Shown here one piece after another: positions 60,293 to 64,000 of a stretch of DNA of 64,000 bases (positions within the stretch are counted from its first letter, which is position 1; each line of letters starts with the position of its first letter). The DNA comes from Chloroflexia bacterium SDU3-3 (GTDB taxonomy: Bacteria > Chloroflexota > Chloroflexia > Chloroflexales > Roseiflexaceae), in the NCBI GenBank assembly GCA_009268125.1, contig WBOU01000019.1:1-64000 (forward strand), in the 5' to 3' direction. The notes below the pieces were generated by a model. That model did no database searches and was not told where the DNA came from. It was given only the letters and a program-made list of their open reading frames with translations. Position numbers and translations under genes: made by a program.

Positions 60293-60973
60293 ATGGCAGA
60301 GGAAACGGCAGTCACACCACCAAAAACAAGCCTGCCCGGCATCGACGCAGCAGCCACCCCGCTGATCGGCCTTGGCCTTGGCCTGACCGGAATCGCGCTG
60401 GGGCTGCGGCCCAAGCTGGCGGCCTACCCCCTGGCGCTGACCGCGCTGGCTGCCATCCTCTTTCGCGACCCGAGGCGCCGCACCCCGGTGGAGGATGCCG
60501 CGCTCTTCGCCCCTGCCGATGGCCTGGTGGTGGCAATCGACGAGCTGTACGAGCACCGCTTTCTGCACACCGACGCGCTGCGCCTGCGCATCCGGATCGC
60601 GCCGCTGGATGTGCCGGTGGTGCGCAGCCCAGCGGCGGGCACGCTGCGCTATGTGGAGCACACCCCCGGCGAGCCGCACGCGCTCTGGGAGCGCAGCGAG
60701 CCTGCCCAGGCCGAGCAGCTGCAGCTGGGGATCGAGGCCGAGTGGGGGCCGCTGCTGCTGATGCTGCAGGCCGGGCCGCTGACCCCCGAGATCGCCCACC
60801 AGCTTGAGCTAGGTGCACGCTTGGGCGCGGGCGCTCGCCTGGCCACCATGCGCTTTGGCGCAAATGTGGATCTGCTGCTCCCCGCCGATGTCATCCACGA
60901 TCTGCCTATCCTGGGCGCACGGCTGCGCGCCGGGGTCACGCGCATGGGCGCGTTTGGTGGCGCGCTGCGCTGA
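60293..60973 (+). CDS. Phosphatidylserine-decarboxylase-like protein lacking the pyruvoyl serine
   Basis: 226 residues. Two short hydrophobic segments (about 24-55) precede the conserved FRDPRRRTP and FAPADGLVVAIDE of PSD proenzymes, and RIAPLDVPVVRSPAAG. In PSD the chain is cut at a Gly-Ser bond in FGS, and the Ser becomes the catalytic pyruvoyl group. Here the matching segment is MRFGANVDLLLP, with Ala190 (GCA codon) in place of Ser, so self-processing and decarboxylation look impossible. AAGAAGG precedes ATG 60293. It could be a regulator or membrane-lipid binding protein (inference). Confidence 0.8.
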   Translation: MAEETAVTPPKTSLPGIDAAATPLIGLGLGLTGIALGLRPKLAAYPLALTALAAILFRDPRRRTPVEDAALFAPADGLVVAIDELYEHRFLHTDALRLRIRIAPLDVPVVRSPAAGTLRYVEHTPGEPHALWERSEPAQAEQLQLGIEAEWGPLLLMLQAGPLTPEIAHQLELGARLGAGARLATMRFGANVDLLLPADVIHDLPILGARLRAGVTRMGAFGGALR

Positions 60974-60988
60974 TCGTTCGCTCTCCCC

Positions 60989-61034
60989 AATGCGCGCCGC
61001 CCGTTCGCAAGAAGCGTGGCGGCGCGCATTTTTT
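60989..61034 (+). terminator. Intrinsic terminator after the PSD-like gene
   Basis: ATGCGCGCCGCC (60990-61001) and GGCGGCGCGCAT (61018-61029) form a 12-bp stem, followed by six T residues. Confidence 0.88.
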
Positions 61035-61131
61035 CTCTACCGGTCGGGAAAGACCTACCCCTGCTAATTTACGATCTGGCCTTGAACCCAAAAAACACTG
61101 ATGCACGTAGAGAATGATACGTGCTATAATG

Positions 61132-61140
61132 TTGTGAAAC
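61132..61140 (+). promoter_or_regulatory. Extended -10 promoter of citrate synthase
   Basis: TGCTATAAT (TG-n-TATAAT) at 61132-61140; no -35 consensus at 17 bases. It leaves a leader of about 75 bases. Confidence 0.65.
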
Positions 61141-61222
61141 TTGGTACAAGATCAGCTGCCCTAACGATAGACGATGGTGAGAGTACTCAGCGCTGAGGCT
61201 TGAGAGCTTGAAAGGGACTGCA

Positions 61223-62338
61223 ATGAGCAAAGGACTTGAGGGCGTCGTCGCAGCTTCGACGGCGATAAGCTTCATCGACGGACAGAACGGTCGCCTGTTT
61301 TACCGCGGTCTAGAGATCAACGAGCTTGCTGAGAACTCCACATTCGAGGAGACGACCGCCCTGCTCTGGTACGGCAAGCTGCCGACCAAGAGCCAGCTGG
61401 AGAGCTTCGAGCGCAAGTTCCGGGCAAACCGCCAGATCCCCAACGAGGTTCTGGCGATGATGATGGCTTTCCCCAAGCAGACCAGCGCCATGGAGGTGCT
61501 GCGCACCGCCGTCTCGGCGCTCTCGGCCCACGACCCGCTGGAAGAGGACAACTCGCTTGAGGCGAATGTCCAGAAGTCCATCCGCCTCACCGCCAGCATG
61601 CCCACCATTGTGGCGGCCTGGGATCGCATCCGCAACGGCCTCTGGCCCGTGCCGCCCAGCACCGAGCTGAGCCACGCCGCCAACTTCCTGTACATGCTCT
61701 CGGGCAAAGAGCCGGACCCCAAGGCCGCCGAGGTGCTCGATACCTGCCTCATCCTCCACGCCGACCACGGCCTGAACGCCTCGACCTTCGCCGCTCGCAT
61801 TACGGCATCCACCCTCTCCGATCTGCACTCGGCGATCGTGTCGGCGATCGGCACGCTCAAGGGGCCGCTGCACGGCGGCGCGAACGAGCAGGTGATGCGC
61901 ATGCTGCTGGAGATCGGCTCGGTCGACCGCGCCGACCAGTGGACGCGGGGCGCGCTGGCCGCCAAGAAGAAGATCATGGGCTTCGGCCACCGCGTCTACA
62001 AGGCCGATGACCCGCGCGCCATGTGGCTGCAGCGCCTCGCAGAGGAGCTGGCGCAGTCCTCGGGCAACACCAAGTGGTACGAGATCTCCGAGCGGGTGCG
62101 CGCGATCGTGCAGGACTCGAAGCCGCTGCCGGTGAACGTCGACTTCTACTCGGCCTCGGTCTACTACACGCTGGGCATTCCGATCGACCTGTTCACGCCG
62201 ATCTTCGCGATCAGCCGCACCTCGGGCTGGACCGCCCATGTGTACGAGCAGTACAGCGACAACCGCCTCATCCGCCCCGAGTCGGAGTACATCGGGCCGA
62301 TGAACGTGCCGTATCTGCCGATCAGCGACCGCAAGTAG
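61223..62338 (+). CDS. gltA: Citrate synthase
   Basis: 371 residues, the short Gram-positive/archaeal-type length. The active-site motifs are HGGANEQV (catalytic His), MGFGHRVYKADDPRA (catalytic His) and NVDFYSASVYY (catalytic Asp). It condenses oxaloacetate with acetyl-CoA to start the citric acid cycle. AAAGGGA precedes ATG 61223. It has its own promoter and terminator, so it is a single-gene unit. Confidence 0.95.
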   Translation: MSKGLEGVVAASTAISFIDGQNGRLFYRGLEINELAENSTFEETTALLWYGKLPTKSQLESFERKFRANRQIPNEVLAMMMAFPKQTSAMEVLRTAVSALSAHDPLEEDNSLEANVQKSIRLTASMPTIVAAWDRIRNGLWPVPPSTELSHAANFLYMLSGKEPDPKAAEVLDTCLILHADHGLNASTFAARITASTLSDLHSAIVSAIGTLKGPLHGGANEQVMRMLLEIGSVDRADQWTRGALAAKKKIMGFGHRVYKADDPRAMWLQRLAEELAQSSGNTKWYEISERVRAIVQDSKPLPVNVDFYSASVYYTLGIPIDLFTPIFAISRTSGWTAHVYEQYSDNRLIRPESEYIGPMNVPYLPISDRK

Positions 62339-62357
62339 CGCTGGCTTTCGTCCCTTG

Positions 62358-62392
62358 GCATGCTCAGGGCTTCGCCCTGGGCATGCTTTTTT
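62358..62392 (+). terminator. Intrinsic terminator after citrate synthase
   Basis: GCATGC-T-CAGGGC (62358-62370) and GCCCTG-G-GCATGC (62374-62386) form a 13-bp stem capped with TTC; six T residues follow. Confidence 0.92.
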
Positions 62393-62416
62393 GTGCGCCG
62401 CCGCCGCCACTTGGTT

Positions 62417-62422
62417 TATAAT
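62417..62422 (+). promoter_or_regulatory. -10 box of the glycosyltransferase gene
   Basis: TATAAT at 62417-62422, with a poor -35. A start of transcription near 62429 supports ATG 62456 as the gene start instead of 62435. Confidence 0.5.
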
Positions 62423-62455
62423 TGGACCACAAGTATGGGAAACAGAGCTACTGCT

Positions 62456-63409
62456 ATGAACGAACCGCTAGGCATCTCGCTGGTGTGCACCGTGCGCGAT
62501 GAGGCCGACAATATCGCCGCGCTGCTCGACTCGATGCTGGCGCAGAGCTGCCTTCCCGATGAGATCGTGGTGAACGACTGCGGCAGCCGCGACGCCACCG
62601 CTGAGATCGTGCAGGGCTATGTGGCGCGGCACCCGCGCGTGCGGCTGGTGCGCGGCGGCACCAACATCCCCTCGGGTCGCAACAACGCCATCCGCCACGC
62701 CCGCCACCCGGTGGTGGCCTGCACCGACGCAGGCCTCACGCTAGAGCGCGACTGGCTTGAGCAGATCGTGGCCCCCATCCTGGCCGATCAGGCCGATGTG
62801 GTGGGCGGCTTCTTCAAGCCCGCGCCCACCACGCTGTTCGAGACGGCGCTGGGCGCGACCAACTACCGCGATGCGGAAGAGGTCGATGCGGCGACCTTTC
62901 TGCCCTTCGGCCAGTCGGTGGCGTTCCGACGCCAGGCCTGGGAGCGCGTGGGCGGCTACCCCGAGTGGGCCAGCCACTGCGAGGATCTGCTGTTCGACTT
63001 CGCGCTCAAGCGCGAGGGCTTCCGCTTCGCGTTCGTGCCGCAGGCGCTGGTCCACTTCCGCCCGCGCGAGTCGATGCGGGCGTTTGCGCGCCAGTATTTC
63101 CTCTACGCGCGGGGCGATGGGCTGGCCAACCTATGGCCGCGCCGCTATGTGCTGCGCTATGGCGCGTACCTGGCCGGGCTGGCGCTGCTGGCGCTCGCGC
63201 CCCGGCGGCCCTGGCTGCTGGGGCTGCTGGGCCTGGGCGCGGCGGGCTACTGCCGCGCGCCCGCCCGCCGCCTGCTGCGCCGCGCGCCCGAGCTGGGGCC
63301 AGGGCAGCGCGCCGCAGCCCTGGCGCTTATCCCGTGCATCCGCGTGGTGGGCGATCTGGCCAAGATGGCGGGCTACCCCGTGGGCGTCTGGCGGCGGCTG
63401 CGTCGATAA
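62456..63409 (+). CDS. Family 2 glycosyltransferase
   Basis: 317 residues. The GT-A fold begins at LGISLVCTVRDEADNIAALLDSM, has the VNDCGSRDATAEIV strand (usually a VDDGS), the ACTDAGLTLERDWLEQ metal-binding region (DAG), and a late HCEDLLFDFAL with the catalytic Asp or Glu. Two hydrophobic helices near 235-265 suggest membrane association. It transfers a sugar to a lipid or glycan acceptor; donor unknown. Confidence 0.88.
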   Translation: MNEPLGISLVCTVRDEADNIAALLDSMLAQSCLPDEIVVNDCGSRDATAEIVQGYVARHPRVRLVRGGTNIPSGRNNAIRHARHPVVACTDAGLTLERDWLEQIVAPILADQADVVGGFFKPAPTTLFETALGATNYRDAEEVDAATFLPFGQSVAFRRQAWERVGGYPEWASHCEDLLFDFALKREGFRFAFVPQALVHFRPRESMRAFARQYFLYARGDGLANLWPRRYVLRYGAYLAGLALLALAPRRPWLLGLLGLGAAGYCRAPARRLLRRAPELGPGQRAAALALIPCIRVVGDLAKMAGYPVGVWRRLRR

Positions 63410-63567
63410 TTCTCCACGCAGAAAAGCGCAACACGCCGCATCGCTATGGGTTTTGCGGCTATACTTTGATAGGGCATCGTGTTTGGGTCGTGAAGATGGC
63501 CTGCGCGTGGCTTGGGCATCGTTGCCACATGCCCGTATGATTGTTCGGCGAAGAAAAGGTTCCTGCA

Positions 63568-64000
63568 ATGACACAGTTCAACATGGATGATCACCCGCAC
63601 CGACGCTACAACCCGCTCAGCCGCGAGTGGGTGCTTGTATCGCCGCATCGCACCAAGCGCCCCTGGCAGGGCCAGGTGGAGCCTCCTTCGCTGGAGGACC
63701 GCCCCTCCTATGATCCAAAGTGCTATCTCTGCCCTGGAAATGTGCGCCTGAATGGCGAGCTGACCCCGGCCTACGACAAGACCTTTGTCTTCACCAACGA
63801 TTTTGCCGCGCTGCTGCCCGACACGCCCGATGGCACGCTGGAGCAGGGCCTGCTGCGCGCCGAGAGCGAGCGTGGCACCGCTCGCGTGGTCTGCTTCTCG
63901 CCCCGCCACGACCTGACGCTGGCCGAGATCGATCTAGACACGCTGTCGGCGGTGGTGGATGTGTGGGCCGAGCAGTACCTGGAGCTGGGCGCGCGCCCGG
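63568..64000 (+). CDS. galT: Galactose-1-phosphate uridylyltransferase, 3' end cut by window
   Basis: The first 144 codons only; the frame is open at the window edge. [26 protein letters not shown] and the zinc-binding CYLCPGN are the GalT N-terminal motifs, followed by [14 protein letters not shown]. The His-Pro-His active site lies beyond the end of the window. It swaps UMP between UDP-glucose and galactose-1-phosphate in the Leloir pathway. AAAAGGT precedes ATG 63568. Confidence 0.93.
   Translation, partial: MTQFNMDDHPHRRYNPLSREWVLVSPHRTKRPWQGQVEPPSLEDRPSYDPKCYLCPGNVRLNGELTPAYDKTFVFTNDFAALLPDTPDGTLEQGLLRAESERGTARVVCFSPRHDLTLAEIDLDTLSAVVDVWAEQYLELGARP

Overview
The window looks like a chromosomal segment of a high-GC bacterium, most likely a member of the Chloroflexota (filamentous green non-sulfur lineage). 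This is an inference from gene order and protein character: a short EF-Ts, a cell-division-free rpsB-tsf-pyrH-frr-uppS-cdsA-rseP block, DUF177-rpmF-fabH-fabD, a GerMN protein with a CPYLG-type cysteine-rich N-terminus, an M29 aminopeptidase and many dispersed intergenic repeats. No rRNA, tRNA, CRISPR array, transposase or prophage gene was found.

Layout. 1-650: non-coding repeats including a 21-bp tandem array. 651-6368: a HEAT-repeat NTPase, a membrane-anchored response regulator with a RodZ-type HTH, and a convergent membrane ATPase. 6456-12472: translation and envelope block (rpsB, tsf, pyrH, frr, uppS, cdsA, rseP; dxr absent). 12557-13931: four small genes, two of which look like a Cas4-type nuclease split by a stop codon. 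13918-17942: GerMN lipoprotein-like protein, phosphoesterase, rsmD, coaD and a coiled-coil protein. 18043-21753: DUF177-rpmF and fatty-acid genes fabH, fabD and a FabG-like SDR with a degraded active site. 21826-22296: repeats. 22498-29631: aspartate/threonine pathway (thrC, lysC, asd and an aminotransferase) preceded by a threonine-rich leader peptide and a terminator/antiterminator, i.e. an attenuator. 29755-33293: an AT-rich kinase-like gene, a glycosidase-like protein and a SnoaL-like protein, separated by repeats. 33361-37783 (minus): aminopeptidase, der, DUF512 radical-SAM protein. 38197-43983: secreted protein, sugar kinase, repeats, an ATL protein ending in a sliding-clamp motif, and an S41 protease. 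44780-50535: an acidic-repeat protein, M19 dipeptidase, arginase, aspartate/glutamate racemase, tatA. 50809-53524: pseudo-receiver, OmpR-type regulator and histidine kinase. 53669-57234 (minus): stress protein, Gfo/Idh/MocA oxidoreductase, B12-type radical-SAM protein. 57358-60110: ffh, rpsP, khpA, rimM. 60293 to the end: PSD-like protein lacking its self-processing serine, citrate synthase, glycosyltransferase and a truncated galT.

Cross-cutting themes. Three large tandem arrays of unrelated sequence share a unit of exactly 21 bp and each lies beside a copy of a dispersed intergenic element that occurs about ten times. That element carries a hairpin whose two arms change together between copies, which suggests selection on structure. 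Several proteins keep a family fold but lack catalytic residues (SDR, PSD-like, S41, pseudo-receiver). The strongest regulatory system is the threonine attenuator at 22498-22708; the oddest gene pair is the split Cas4-like protein at 12557-13318.
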